A DNA stretch of 64,000 nt from Dolomedes plantarius (GCA_907164885.2 OU015498.1:125270727-125334726), one strand, 5' to 3'; shown: positions 1 to 12,348, counted from the first letter of the stretch. Notes: generated by a model not told the origin, from the letters alone. Made by a program: numbers and translations.

Positions 1-980
1 AATTTAAAAGTGTCTGTTTGCTGTTTTGAGTTTTCATTGTCTTCCAGACGCTCAAAATTCAAACAAGTGGCAATATCTTTCAAACGGTGTCCATTGAGAT
101 TCTAGGCTCATTCCAACGGCTGTTTTCTGTCTTGGCCTAAACACATTTTGCCCAATTTTTCAAATTGCCAAAGGTTTCTCTCAACTTTCCTTCTCATTTA
201 CACAGCGTGTTGGATTTACACCATATGATTCCCAACCACTGATCTGTTTTGGTTCTGTTGTGAACTTTCTATCTTGACCCAGAAAACGCCTAAAATATGG
301 GGGGTGGGGGTGGATTTCTATATGTAAAAGCTATGCTCCATTGAAATTAAATTGTAAGAGTTTACTCAGTTAGTCAGACTGTAAAATTTGAATTTTTCGT
401 TTACACAGAAAGTTTGAATTATGATGGAAGTATTTAATTATGTACCTCGTGAGGAAAAGATTGTAGGATATTAGTTGAGTTTCAAAGTTTCATTACGCTA
501 TTTTGGGTTTTCTGTGTCTTCTGGACACTTAAAACCCAAACCAGTAAGAATGTTTTTCTGAGGGTGCCGATTTGGAGTTTTAGGATTCTTTTTATCACCT
601 GTTTTACGTCCGGCGCCCAAGCCCACAACAATGACAATTTACCGAACATGGGAAATCAATCATCGGCTGCGTATACAGGAATTGCTGCGTAGAGACCTGT
701 CTTCGATGAATTATGGGCTGATGCGCGAAAGCGGAGGGAGCCAAGGTGTTAAACGACTTACTACCTGTTTTACATCTTGGTTCAGAAACAGATTCAAAGA
801 GGGATGGGGATATCAGGTTAATCTTTAAACTTTCGCAGCATAACAGATGTGTATTTCATGTCTCACACGATGAGTTTTAATATGGTTCAAAAACCGATGA
901 AAAACTAGCTTTAGGCCACGCTAGTTAAAACCTTTCAGTTGGGATGGTCCATTTTTGGACCTCAATTTTTCTCTTCATTC
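1..980. other. AT-rich DNA, no gene recognised
   Basis: I see no gene. Positions about 1-130 resemble 480-620 weakly in the same direction (both pass through a TTTTGRGTTTTC-like stretch, then a TCTTCYRGAC motif), so this may be an old degenerate duplication. The 65-residue ORF at 631-828 has no recognisable motif and is probably chance. Confidence 0.5.
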
Positions 981-1170
981 TTTCCCTTGATTCAATGTAT
1001 TGCAGTTAAATGAGGAAGAAAATGGCTAGTGCTGCCATCTGTTATCGGTTTAAAGAAGTAAAATCATTTTACAACCTTTAAAAGAACACATTTTCAAGGT
1101 TTTGTAGGGTAAAAAAAATCGAGAAAAAATGTGCACCATGCAAACGGTGGAGGAGGTTGTTGCCCTCGAA
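981..1170 (+). repeat. dispersed repeat, inverted relative of 48627-48858
   Basis: About 190 bp here match the reverse complement of 48627-48830, including shared runs such as ATTCAATGTATT, TAAATGAG, GCCATCTGTTATC and TGCAAACGGTGG. The second copy has palindromic CGTTTGCAC ends, so this is probably one arm of an old MITE family. There is no coding potential. Confidence 0.6.
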
Positions 1171-2992
1171 AGTGTTAACAATATAATTAGGATTTCACTA
1201 AGTCCTAGGCCTTACAGAAAAATAATCCAAGATCATCCAAGCAAGATCATCCAAGATATCTCAAACTTTTTGACGGTGTCTTTTCGGCAGGAAGTTGTTA
1301 TAATGGTGCTTGACCATTAGAAAGATCCATAGTGAATAATTAAGAAGTATATTCATCGTGGAAAGAAATCACCCTCATCGAGAAAAATAAAATTAATTTA
1401 TGCTGCCAGTGCTCTGCGCTTTTATGTCAAATACCAACATCTTGTTGGTGAAATCAGGAGGGGAAAAGTGAGAGGCATGCAATTCACAACGTGAAATTTC
1501 TTCATACTGCCGGGATGGTTTAGAGTCTGGGTGTTGACCGAAAGGTCCGAAGGTTGGAACAATTCCTGTTCTTATTAGATGGACGTTACAGCCCTCAGAA
1601 AAATATGTTCATTCGGCTACTAAGCAGAGGTCTTCGTTTCATAAGAAATGTGCCGATGTGATCACTACTTTACCAAGCTTTTCATCATTTTTATTAAAGA
1701 ATCTCCCCATCATCTAGCATAATTATTGTATATTATAAAGAATTGGATATCTATATATACGGCTCAACAAAAGTTGTCAGAAATGCTATAGTGCCTCGAG
1801 TTCCAGGTTTCAATAATACATTTCTTAATTTTGCTTTTCTGTTTGATAAAATTCAGCGTGTTCTATAAAAAATAGATGTTAGCTTCAGGAAGGTTTAGGT
1901 TCTTGGAAAAATTTCAGCATTTTTAATATAATTATAAAAAAATTACTTATAATACATGACATAGTTATAATACATGAAGCTTGACAAGTACGGAAGCACC
2001 AAAGCGTTAAATCAAATGTTTTGTTATTCCACAAAATATTTAAGTTATAGAGAAAAGTATAGCAAAATTACTCTCTTTCTTTAAAGATTAATTTAATATC
2101 ACGTTTAAGCAAATGCACATGGATCTTTTCTTTCCGGTTCCGACGTTTTTTTAAATAACTCTATGTGAGCTATTTAGGATTGGAATAACTTTATTATCTT
2201 CATTAATCTGATTTAAAGATGTAACAACTGTTTCAAAAAATTAAATTTATCTTTATGCGCTCTGAAAATTACATTCAAGCCATTCATTTAAGACCTCCGG
2301 TTTATTCAACTTAAGTTAATTCGATTTCTTATCTTTATTGAGAAAAAGACAAGAATCGCAGAAATTTCCGCTCTGGATGGGACTTCTTTTTAAAAGAACC
2401 GGAGAATGAAGCAGTATTGAAAAAGAATTAGAATGCATACAAAAACTGTCTGGGATAGTGAATTTGTCATTTCAATGCCGAACTGAATGTTTTTTTGTGG
2501 TAAAATGAGATTAAGTTTGCGTAGCGGGTGTTGGATGAAGATTTTTAGAGCGCTTTTGTCATTGGAAATGCTAAGTGACATAAATCTCTCTGCCCGTTAA
2601 ATACGAAAAGATGCATTTCGTTTTGTTTTATTTCCTTTCTATGACTACTAGTACTCTGGCTCTTTTATCATTAGGGCTTGACTTATAGCCTTTTTTTTCA
2701 ATCCACATGAAGAATCTTTAGTAATGTCACATATGCTGTTTACTTTTTCTTTAAAATGGGAAACCCTAGAAAAAGTTCTCCGAGAAAATATTTCAAACAA
2801 TGAAGATAAAGGAAAATTTCCCCTCCAAATAATACAAAAAATAATTCCAAGCAGTACTAATGGTTTATTGATTCACACAAAATGGAACATTTCAAAAGAA
2901 TAGCGTGCGCTAAGCCGTGACTGAACTCGATAATATTTTACATTTTTAAAAGGAAAACTCATGCTAAAGATTAGGAGTGAAATTTGCAGATA
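1171..2992. other. no gene recognised
   Basis: AT-rich sequence with only short, motif-free ORFs (for example 1129-1320 and 2390-2581 minus). Apart from the weak tRNA-like patch at 1507-1570 I see nothing in it. Confidence 0.5.
1507..1570 (+). repeat. possible SINE head (tRNA-like)
   Basis: An A-box-like GGTTTAGAGTCTGG and a decayed B-box-like GGTTGGAACAATTCC are spaced roughly as in a tRNA-derived SINE. The intervening ACCGAAAGGTC resembles the equivalent stretch of the SINE at 9056-9420. It is too diverged to be a tRNA gene. Confidence 0.3.
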
Positions 2993-3025
<33 letters not shown>

Positions 3026-3033
3026 ACACATAT

Positions 3034-3090
<57 letters not shown>
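2993..3090. repeat. (CA)n(TA)n microsatellite
   Basis: Imperfect CA run followed by about 20 TA units. It abuts the TG start of the LTR-like repeat at 3091, so that element probably inserted into the TA array. Confidence 0.95.
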
Positions 3091-3094
<4 letters not shown>

Positions 3095-3397
3095 ACAAAA
3101 AATCCCGTCCATCACTAAATTTATATTTACCACGTATTTTAAATTTTCTTGTTAATAAAGCACGACCCCTTTTCCAAAATTGCAACCTAAAAGTAAAATA
3201 AGATAATTTATATTAGCCCTGCAGATTATTAAGCAGGCATGTGAACTATCTGAACTCAATAACATTCCCAGATATGAGTGTTAGAAGATTATGAGATTCC
3301 GAATGTCAGTATAATATCAAAATTCTTGAAGAGCCCTCGAACCACTCTGGATTTATGCATTTGTAACGTCGAAACCGCACTTTATAAGAACTTTATG
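3091..3397 (+). repeat. left LTR-like direct repeat
   Basis: Starts TGTAACA directly after a (TA)n run and shares about 94% identity with 5333-5639, up to a common CTTTATG. An AATAAA-containing TGTTAATAAAGCAC could serve as poly(A) signal. Confidence 0.6.
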
Positions 3398-5317
3398 CAA
3401 CGTATTAACATCAGCGGATATCTTCCAGAAAAAGAAAAAATTCAAGTGTCTAACCAAAAAAATGAAAAGAAATTAGTGCGACGTCTGTCCTGGAAATCTC
3501 AACGGATAATCTCTTTATCAATATGATGCTCAATTCACTGTTTGCGTGGTTCTCCTTTCGTCACTGTGTTGATCATTACAGCATAAAATTATCCTGTTTT
3601 CTTCACCTTCCCACAACGCCACAGTGTATGTTTGAATCCTTCTCGAGATCGTGAAAATTCTACTACTAAAATATGTTGTGCTCCAATCTTGAAAAATTTG
3701 TACAGTTTCTCCATCTGGTTTTTGTGTTTGAAAATTCGCGCTTGATCGTTCCTTTAGTGTGTTTTTCGTCGATACGACTTGTGTTCTACATTGCCCCTTG
3801 TTTTGCAGCAACGGGAAGAAAAATGTTGTCAAACTTCTGAGTCACTTGTTCCTGAGCCACCATATCAGACTTCATTTCGTGAAAATTTAGATTAGGAGTG
3901 ATTAAGTGGTGAAACCGAATTTTGTTAAAGTATAAATTAAATTTATTTTGGAAGTGCATAAAATTTTATGTAAAATTGTACTTAATGCTTAAATATTGTA
4001 TTCTTAATAATGATACTCTAAAGAGAATTGGATCAATTATTAATTTAATTTAATCATGTTTTGCTTAATATAAATTCGGTATCAATTTTATCTTTTTACA
4101 AATCAGTAAAAAGTATCTACTTCGCGTATAGCTTAAAAACCCTCTATGTGAAAGAGAGGAATTGAAAAAGTAGGTCACCTCTCTGAAATTACCGTGCGCG
4201 CTATGCTATCTATCAACATACGGAGGGTCAGAGTTTACTATTCACCGAGAGGAGAGTAATAAATTTGGTTCTTTATCGCTTCGGATGCACTCGAAACGCG
4301 TAGAAGCTGAATCTTTTATTTTTATTTTCTTGATCATTAGATATTTATTTCTCTCTCCTTTCCCATGGTGTAAGAAGATAGGTTTAGGTTTCTAAATTTC
4401 GCGTACGATATGGATACAGATAGAGATGAATAAAAATTAATTAAAATAATGAACAGTTAAATTTTAAATTTATCCACGAAAAAATTTATCCATTTATGTA
4501 AACAATTTGTAATCTATTTTAAGAAATTATAAGTGTTTAAAAAATTGTTTTATTTTACTGAAGTATTAAAGTACAAACATTGCTAACTTAGTATTCTTCA
4601 CAAGTTACCTAAACAATGTACTTTTTTACATCGTAAATTGAGAAAAGCATATGGTTTTGAATCCTCATGGGTATATTATGTAGTTGAAGGTTAAATAAAG
4701 GTATGAGAGTAATATGTTTTTCAGGAGATTTTCTGGTACAGTAGAAATTTCAAAGAGCAGTTATCTAGTACTATAGGAACGGAGCTCTTTCTATAATTTG
4801 CTAAGCGTCCCATATGCCATGGTTGAATATTAACATCTGTCTGCTATAGAGGAAGTGCCCATTCCAGAAAATTCTCAGAATAATAAATAAGAAATAAATA
4901 GAAACAAAAAAAGTAATGTTTCATATATGATAAAAAGAGATGTTTTTAAAATGTAAGAGGTTATATAACAGGAGGATTCATACCAAAATGCTAGTAGTAA
5001 GATTAAATAAAAATATCGTGTTACATATGGAAGTTATAGTGTTTATATAAGAAATTAAATATGATATATATTGAGAAAGGATTTAGTACATTTATTTGAC
5101 TTATTATTTTAGAGGTATATTATATTGTATTGAATATTGAAATTAAGTTATTGCAATTAATATGGAATATTGAAATTCAATTTGAACAGGGAGATTCTTA
5201 TTCTGTCAATGATATAATGTGTGTTTACCTTTGCTGCATACAGTGTACTTAAAACTTTTGTAAAATTTATGTCAACGGAAAAGTCTTCCTTTCAGCAAGA
5301 ACTTTTCTTATTTCGAT
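3398..5317. other. interior of the TRIM-like element, no gene
   Basis: No retroviral-type domain found in any frame. The 100-residue minus-strand ORF at 3530-3832 is the longest and carries no motif I recognise. The rest is AT-rich. Confidence 0.45.
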
Positions 5318-5332
5318 GGGGGGGGGGGGAAA
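5318..5332 (+). other. polypurine-tract-like G12AAA
   Basis: Twelve G then AAA lie immediately 5' of the TG of the right repeat. This placement is typical of the plus-strand primer of LTR retrotransposons, but it is a single positional observation. Confidence 0.45.
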
Positions 5333-5639
5333 TGTAACAAGAAATACCGTCCATCTCTAAATTTATATTTGCCGCGTATTTTAAATTTTCGTGTTAATAA
5401 AGCACTACCCCTTTTCCAAAATGCAACCTAAAAGTAAAATAAGATAATTTATATTAGCCCTGCAGATCATTAATCAGGCATGTGAACTATCTGAACTCAA
5501 TAACATTCCCAGATATGAGTGTTAGAAGTTTATGAGATTTCGAATGTCAGTATAATGTCAAAATTCTTGAAGATCACTCGAACCACTCTGGATTTATGCA
5601 TTCTGTAACGTCGAAACCGCATTTTATAAGAACTTTATG
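5333..5639 (+). repeat. right LTR-like direct repeat
   Basis: Partner of 3091-3397, same 307-bp length with about 17 differences. It is preceded by the G12AAA tract. Confidence 0.6.
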
Positions 5640-6209
5640 GCCACTTATCCTGCGTCCAGGTCAATAGTTCGCGGTTCTAACAAGCACAATAAAGTAATCC
5701 TCGGGATAACCGAAGTGGACACGTGAACTCCACGAACCTAAAGACTCCCAATTAAAAATTAAGTAGTTTAGGCCCTCTAGTGACAATATCGCAAAACACC
5801 CATTTAATATTGCCTGAACAGAAGACTTTTCTCTCTTCGTTTCTAACTCTCGTTGCTGTCGGACCTCCTGTCCACAGTCCGGTGGCGACAACGCTTTTCT
5901 CAGTTAACTCTGGCATGTAACCAGTGCTGTTAACACGTCCCGTCCTGGCATGGACGCCGGACAAGTGCGTTCATGTGGCCACTGCAGCTAATGCCTTCGA
6001 TGCTTCATAATTAAAGGTGATTTCCTGGATATCGTCTGAAATCTGTGTTCGTCTTCTATGGCTCCGCGTGTGTTACTCTCCTAAATTTCTTCAGTGCTTT
6101 TCTGGATCAACACTTCGCCCGACTGCATCACTCTCTCGTGCCGACTGCATCTCCGATAAGTTCTGCGCATCAATTATCTTGTGCTAAATTTTCCAAATGT
6201 GATTAATAT
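5640..6209. other. unrecognised segment of near-average GC
   Basis: Richer in GC than its surroundings and free of clear ORFs (two overlapping minus ORFs of 70-76 residues have no motif). It could be part of an unidentified repeat. Confidence 0.4.

Positions 6210-6268
<59 letters not shown>
6210..6268. repeat. (CA)n(TA)n microsatellite
   Basis: Ten CA units followed by about 19 TA units. Confidence 0.95.
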
Positions 6269-6270
<2 letters not shown>

Positions 6271-6271
6271 T

Positions 6272-6419
6272 CAGGGTGTGGCAGAAAGAACATTCCGAGG
6301 GTATAAATAAATAAATTCGTTTTTTATTTTTCTCAGGTATAAAAGATTTCTTTCTCTATCTTGCTTTGTATTTTTGTTATTGACGTTCCAAACCAGAACA
6401 TTTTTTCTGCCGCACCCTG
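6272..6419. mobile_element. 148-bp Tc1/mariner-type MITE
   Basis: Terminal inverted repeats: left CAGGGTGTGGCAGAAAGAAC, right end reading inward CAGGGTGCGGCAGAAAAAAT (about 20 of 24 positions match over the longer TIR). The right side is followed by TA and a TA array. The left flank reads TT, so the expected TA duplication is decayed on that side. There is no coding capacity; it would need a transposase in trans. Confidence 0.7.
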
Positions 6420-7184
6420 TATATATATATTTATTGTCGTAATGTTTATTAACTTTTTATATACTGTATATATACTACCCTTTGAAAACTATTCGCCATC
6501 TGAGGAGTGTTTCCCTTAAGAACGCCTCTAATCATGTAAATATGGATACATCCCCTGCCGCAAGCTGTTGCATTCCACAAAAATCCTCTTTTTGCCTGCT
6601 TTTTAACCGCTTAGTTCATGTCAGCACAATACAAGATACACGTGCAAAAGGGATAGTCTCTATGACCACTCTGGCGCGTTAATCGCCTTCCCCCCTACGA
6701 CACCCAAAACACTAATATTTGTTTTCGCAATCTTGGCTCCACTGCTTGACGAGCGCCAACTCGCCAATCCCACATCTGACCAGTTAATCATGTCACGTGA
6801 CCAAGCCACGCTGGAGGAGGGATTTTTGAAGAGACGATCAGATCACTACTACCTGCTGACACAGAAGGATGTTTCGTCGACACGATAGAAGATTCCTAGG
6901 GAGACGACGAGGCCGGATATGTCGAGTGCTGGCTGTATTAGAAGAACGACATAAACATGTCACCTAAAAGCATTCCTGATGATTGTGTTCGGGCCTTAAG
7001 CTATCGCTCATTTCTATACTTTAAAATTTAATAAAATACGTGATGATCATCTACCAAAATTTTGACTCTTTATTGTAACAGGTTTTTTATTAATTTTTCA
7101 GATCAGCAACAACCTTTCTGTTAGTCGTCATTCAAAAATGTACAACTCTCATCACCATTTTTGACGCAACATATAATATTCCTC
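6420..7184. other. unrecognised segment, LTR-like composition
   Basis: Contains a GC-richer stretch (6480-6960) and an AATAAA near 7030, and ends in TTGTAACA at about 7073-7080. I could not find matching ends, a target duplication or an ORF with motifs (6482-6682 is motif-free), so no element is called. Confidence 0.35.
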
Positions 7185-7303
<119 letters not shown>

Positions 7304-7390
7304 GAGTGGAGTAGCATTTTTATTAAAAGAGACAGCACAAAAAATGGTCTTGAAAAATGTCGTCAAAAATTAAGAGAAAAGAGAAATATA

Positions 7391-8689
7391 CAGAGGCTGT
7401 TCGCGCGCTTTTTAGACGATTTTGGTAAGCGGTAATAAAAAATCGTTTGCTGCAAAAGAAATAATTGCAATTGTACTATGTTTTTAAAAGTTAAAATTAT
7501 CGTCTGCGGCTTGAAAGTTTTGTTTTTATTCAAAATGGCTTTTTTAACAAAACAGTGGTTCGAAGGCTACATTTATGCTCTTTCCGAAGAGAAATATGCA
7601 TACTCCGTTATCCAAAAACTATGTGAGAGTCATGGTTTTGTGATATCTAAAGCGTCGATAGGTAATATCGTCAACAAGAAAGGAAAAAAACGTCAAATTG
7701 GAGCCTCAAGTGGGACAAATATTCCAAACAAGTATCCAAGGAAAAAACGGACATCTTCGACTATTGCAAAGGTACATTGTTTAATGTTAAAAGAAAATCC
7801 CCCTAGTCAAAGGACAGTTGCAAAATCATTAAAATGCTCGGTGTCCACTGTAAACAAAATTATAAATGTTGATTTAAATCTTAAGAAAGCGAAAAAACGC
7901 AATGTGCATCGTCTTCCAAATCATATCGCTGAACACAGGACAAGCTGCAGAATTCTATATGAGAAACACTTATTACACAAAGAAAAATAGAAAACAATTG
8001 TCACAATAGATGAATCATGGGTGTATTTAAATGATTGCAACAAAAAAAGAGCCATTTATTATCATAAAAGGGGAGAAAAAAATTTAAGTACATGGTTCAA
8101 AGAATTGAAAGAAAGTTTTTCTAAGGGATTCATGATTGTTGCTGGTTTTTCTTATAATGGCAAGTTAAAAATAAAGAGAGTGGGAAAATGTCAAGATTAA
8201 CTCCAAATACTATCAGGAACATTTTTTATCGCCAATTTTTCTGAATGAAATACCATCTCTTTACCCACAGTGCCATCAAACTGTGAGACTCCATCACGAC
8301 AAAGCTAGCAGTCACACATCAAAATCCACTGTAAATTTCCAAAAAGAAATGGAACAAAAAACTGGTATCAAGGCCATACCCTTCACTGATATCCCTACTA
8401 AATCTCCCGATGTATCACCTATGGATTTTTGTGCTTTCGGACTTTTAAAATCTGCATTATCCAAACGTCGTCCCAAAACCCTTATAGGACACTGGAAAGC
8501 TGTTCAGGAGGAATGGGATAGAATACCTCTTCTGACACTTCAAAAGCCATTATTATCCTGGAAATTGCGGTGTCGAAAGATAGTTCAGAATTAGGGATGT
8601 CAAATAGAACATTTAAAACACAAGAATTTTATGTAATTTAGTTTTGTGAATACAATATACATCGTCTAAAAATGTGTGAACAGCCTCTG
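7391..8689 (+). mobile_element. DD41D Tc1/mariner element, subfamily 1, copy 1 (1299 bp)
   Basis: TIRs start CAGAGGCTGTTCGCGCGCTT on the left and CAGAGGCTGTTCACACATTT on the right reading inward, with TA on both sides (7389-7390 and 8690-8691). The encoded transposase has 41 residues between the second and third catalytic Asp, the spacing of the rosa/Visitor-type DD41D group of Tc1/mariner. A second copy lies at 15054-16522 in the opposite orientation. This copy is dead: one stop, one frameshift and an early terminal stop. Confidence 0.85.
7535..8636 (+). pseudogene. DD41D transposase pseudogene
   Basis: Encodes a cut-and-paste transposase of Tc1/mariner type, which would bind the TIRs and cut at TA. 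The start is the ATG of MAFLTKQWFEGY, chosen because the same residues begin the sister copy and because upstream codons are not conserved. An N-terminal helix-turn-helix region (residues about 1-110) is followed by the catalytic core: first Asp in TIDESW, second in HHDKAS, third in SPMDFCAF, 41 residues after the second. Breaks: a TAG at 7988-7990 where the sister copy has Trp (EKWKT), a one-base frameshift near 8196 after GKCQD that both copies share, and a stop at 8592-8594 before the ancestral end near 8636. No other gene is associated. Confidence 0.85.
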
Positions 8690-8691
8690 TA

Positions 8692-9055
8692 TATAAAAAA
8701 TATTACATGAATAAGTGCTAATGATGGATCTATTTACACTAAGCAGAACATTTAAAAAAAGAGTAACGAGAAGTGAATCAGTAACGAATTGGTATCTTCT
8801 AGAAGCGTTTTACGCTTCAAGCCCAAATTACAGATTGGAAGAGAAGTGGACAGATCCTTCCTGAGAACTTTTTCAGTTTGAAAAGAAAAAAAAACTTGTT
8901 TTCCAATTCAAATCCTTTCACAGACTCCTCAATTTTTTATTCCGGGTTTCACGTTATTGAAAATATTCAAGTGCGGTGTTGGGGTAAGAGAACTCAACGA
9001 TGCATTAATCATGTGGTGCTACACTAAATAAAATAAAGTAACTTCTAATGTAATT
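8692..9055. other. no gene recognised
   Basis: AT-rich, no ORF or repeat recognised. Confidence 0.5.
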
Positions 9056-9420
9056 TAAAAAGCTTGTTGTTGGTGTCGTTTCTAATGAACTATAGCTGGA
9101 AGTTCCAGGCAAGGTCCAGTTAGGCTTCGGGCTGAAGTAAGCGGCTGTGGTTTATACAGCACCACAATGATCGGATTCCGTCTTAGCTAGTTGCCTAGCT
9201 TTAGCTAGTTTGAACGAGCACCCCCAGGGGGACATCTGGGAGGTTCGTACCCTCTCCCACTCTCTCTGACCTCATGAAAAAAACTTTCCGTTTTACAGAT
9301 TTAACGTGGCCATATCCGGCCTAGACACGGAGGTATTTAATGGCATTGCGTCGGGATTCGATCCTAGCACCCTCGTCACCGAAAGCCAATGCGTTACCAC
9401 AAGACTATCTCGAGCACTAA
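9056..9420 (-). mobile_element. tRNA-derived SINE
   Basis: Read on the minus strand the head has an A-box-like region (AGTCTTGTGGTAACGC) and a good B box (GGATCGAATCCC), the split RNA polymerase III promoter of tRNA-derived SINEs. The body continues through TTAAATCTGTAAAACGG and the copy ends in an ACC/AAC-rich tail near 9060. A diverged relative lies at 55580-55825 with the same body. It encodes no protein and would depend on a LINE for copying. Confidence 0.7.
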
Positions 9421-10616
9421 AAAGCACGGTGGACATTAAAATTTACTTTTTTAACTTTTCATCATAGAGATACGAAATTTTGTACATATACACATTTCAC
9501 TATAAGTAAATAGAATACCTTAAAAGAAATTTCCAATCTCATTACAATTTTAAGATTTTTAAAAAAATTTGAAATTCATAAACAAAATTTTAAAATGCTG
9601 CTTGCTACTTAATTTTTCAGATATTTCCTCGATTTTGCATTTTAACCTCTTTAAACTGTATAACAAATAAATCTGGGTATCAATTATTTAATCCCTTCAA
9701 TAGTTAATTTTTGAGAGATTTTTCTGAATTCCATCCCGATTTTCATCAAAATTTTGCCTTTTGAAAAATTATAAATCAAATTTAATTACCTTCATGAAGT
9801 CGAATTGTAAAATGCATACCCAATTTTTTCATAACAGCATCAGGATTCTTCCTTATCAATTTCATGAATTTTGAAGAAAAATTAAGTAGCATGGAGCATT
9901 TAAAAAATCTAAAAACCTTGAAAAATCTGTTTTGAGAAAAACATATTTAAAATTTATTACTACAATTACCCATTATAAATTACTTTGTAGAAGCTTTATA
10001 AATGATTTTTTACTAGAAAAAAATTATTTTGGTACTAATAATCCACAGAAACATATATATTTTTTACAATAACACAATCAGTATTACAATGAGGAGATTT
10101 GCTCGAATAAAGGTCAACCGTTCCCTTAATGACTGCTTTTACAGCGTGTAGACTAAAATAAGGGCACCCACTATACAGAACCGAATCGGATAATATATCT
10201 CTTATTATCGAATCATAAAATTCTAAAAACAACATAGCAAATCCCCACCTTACATATATTGTAATAGTTGATAAATGGAACAAACGTCTCTCATGTCTGA
10301 AATATCCAGCGTTCAGTCTTTAAATAATGATTCACATGGACCGAAAATTATTTAGTCAGTCAATGGTCAGATATTGCACATTTGATCCATGAAAATTAAC
10401 GCTAAGAAAAAATTCATTAAAATGTGAATTTGTGGTCTGACACTTATGATGTGTACGCCATGCAGTATTTGTTTGTTGTTTTATTTCATAATTTTTTCCA
10501 AACATCGTGAAACATTTCTTACATAAGTGTACTTTGCCAGACGCCAGAGAAATTTCTTTTTAAAATTTTTTTCCGCGCTACAGCATACTGGTCGACTGTG
10601 CCTTACTGAAGAGTTC
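9421..10616. other. no gene recognised
   Basis: AT-rich stretch. The minus ORF at 10035-10283 (82 residues) has no recognisable motif. Confidence 0.5.
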
Positions 10617-11259
10617 ATAAAGGACTGAAATTTTGCATGGCTATTCTTCTTATAGTATAGGGGTGCACCAAGAAATATTTTTGAAAAATTGTTCTTCGAT
10701 TTTTTTAAATTAAATTTTTAAGCTGTTTTTTGTAATATTCTTTAAAGTTTGCATTTAAAATAATAATCTGAGGGTTACAAAATTTATATCGCGAAAAAAA
10801 GTTCATAAAATATTCTTTTTAAAATGAAATCTTTTTCAAATCTTTACCTCCATTTTCTGATTTTTGGTGAATTTTTAAAGATTAATTTTTAGATTTTATT
10901 ATATTAAATGCTGATCACATGGTTTCTTTTCTTTTTGGGATATTTTAAATTAATTTTGCGTCATGTAATACATGTTGTACATAACAACGAAATAAATTGA
11001 CAAAATAAATTAAAAAACGGTAAAAAATAAAATTTAATCACTAGACTAATTGAGATAGAATTTTTTAAAGAATTTAATTAAAATTAGTATGTTTTATGGA
11101 AATTAAACATACAAATTAATTGCATACATTGACCATTGTATTATTTAATTTGAATATTTTCTTCTACCTTAGTTTGTCTAAAAAAATATCCTCACGATTT
11201 ATTTTATGAATATATTTTTTGTTTTTTTGACATTAATTGTATAAATTAACCGTTGTATT

Positions 11260-11261
<2 letters not shown>

Positions 11262-11300
<39 letters not shown>
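11262..11300. repeat. (TA)n array, left part
   Basis: TA run inside the Helitron-like element. It continues at 12271 after the inserted pogo-like element. Confidence 0.9.
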
Positions 11301-11303
<3 letters not shown>

Positions 11304-12267
11304 TGATTGATTTTCGCTTATAAGAATCACGTTTGTTATTACTGTTTTTGATTCTTATAAGCGGTTGATTCTTATAGCCGAAATTTGTGTTTTGGACAGG
11401 CACACACACACCCATATATACATATATTAGATAATTTACCATAAAATACTCTTTAATTTACGTTAATTATCTTTTATTAAAATTATTTTTTATAATTTTA
11501 AAAATAAAACTTAATTTCTAGACCTATAAGTAGATACACATAATTATAGTAAGAGAACAAAAAAATCTAATATTTGGTACAACATACCTGCTTAACAGTT
11601 TTAACATTTCAACTGCAGGAAGGAAGGAAGGAAAATTTTTCTATTGTAGTTTGACGTAATGAAGTTTTCAGGAGGCTGTTTATACCTCTTTCAGTACCAA
11701 TATTCTCAGACGAAGATTTACCTTCTAGCTTACGTTTCATTGTTTGATAACGTGCTGAATCTACTAATGTCAGGTTTTCCTAAGTGATAGTGGACACTTC
11801 GCCGAAGATTTATGTGTTTCAGGGCCCAGGAATCCACAACCAGTATGTGGGAGATGGGGAAAAAAATCTTTGTTTGTCAGTGGAGAAAAGTGAAATCGGA
11901 TCCGGACGGGTAAAGATGCCCCCGGGTGAAGATAATAGGACAGTGTTGTGCTAAAGTGTTTAAGGGGAAACTATTATGTTATGTGTAACAAAGAAAGGTA
12001 TGCATTTTACGACTGTATTCCGTCCCATCTTATCACTCTTTTATTAAAAAATTGAAGAAAGAAGTTCGTGCCTATTGAGGGTTTAAGTGGCTTTTTTGGA
12101 AAAATGACAGGAAAGCGAAGAGTGTAAGTTGGTTCTTAAAACCGGTGGATTGATTCTTTAAAGCGAAAATTTTAACATGGAAATAATACATTTGTTTTTG
12201 TTTTTGTGATATTAATTCTTATAAACGGTTGATTCTTATAACCACTGACCACTATAAGCGGCGGTTA

Positions 12268-12270
<3 letters not shown>
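11301..12270. mobile_element. pogo/Tigger-like element inserted in a TA array (970 bp)
   Basis: The left end begins CAGTGATTGATTTTCGCTTA. The right end read inward begins CAGTAACCGCCGCTTATAGT. TA lies on both sides. Subterminal copies of GATTCTTATAAGCGGTTGAT occur near both ends (about 11351 and 12211). CAGT termini with TA duplication fit the pogo/Tigger branch. I found no DDE domain in the interior, which appears non-coding or too decayed. Confidence 0.6.

Positions 12271-12343
<73 letters not shown>
12271..12343. repeat. (TA)n array, right part
   Basis: Continuation of the Helitron-borne TA array after the pogo-like insertion. Confidence 0.9.

Positions 12344-12348
<5 letters not shown>

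Larger units (their letters stand above)
3091..5639 (+). mobile_element. short non-coding LTR-type element (TRIM-like), putative
   Basis: Two 307-bp direct repeats (3091-3397 and 5333-5639, roughly 94% identical by eye) bracket 1935 bp. Both start TGTAACA and carry AATAAA about 60 bp in. A purine tract (12 G then AAA, 5318-5332) sits directly before the right repeat, where an LTR retrotransposon has its polypurine tract. No gag or pol is visible between them. Against this reading: no primer-binding site starting TGG follows the left repeat, the 3' ends are not clearly CA, and there is no obvious target duplication. The alternative is two independent copies of a repeat. Confidence 0.5.

Noticed and set aside
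2964..3201. ORFs rich in Thr-His or Tyr-Ile over CA/TA repeats (also at 7121-7373, 11233-11442, 12229-12417, 42710-43000, 43313-43594, 63559-63858)
   Set aside because: They are translations of dinucleotide repeats, not genes.
6465..7080. LTR from TGTATATATACT to TTGTAACA
   Set aside because: Composition is LTR-like, but there is no target duplication, no second copy in the window and the start lies in TA-rich DNA.
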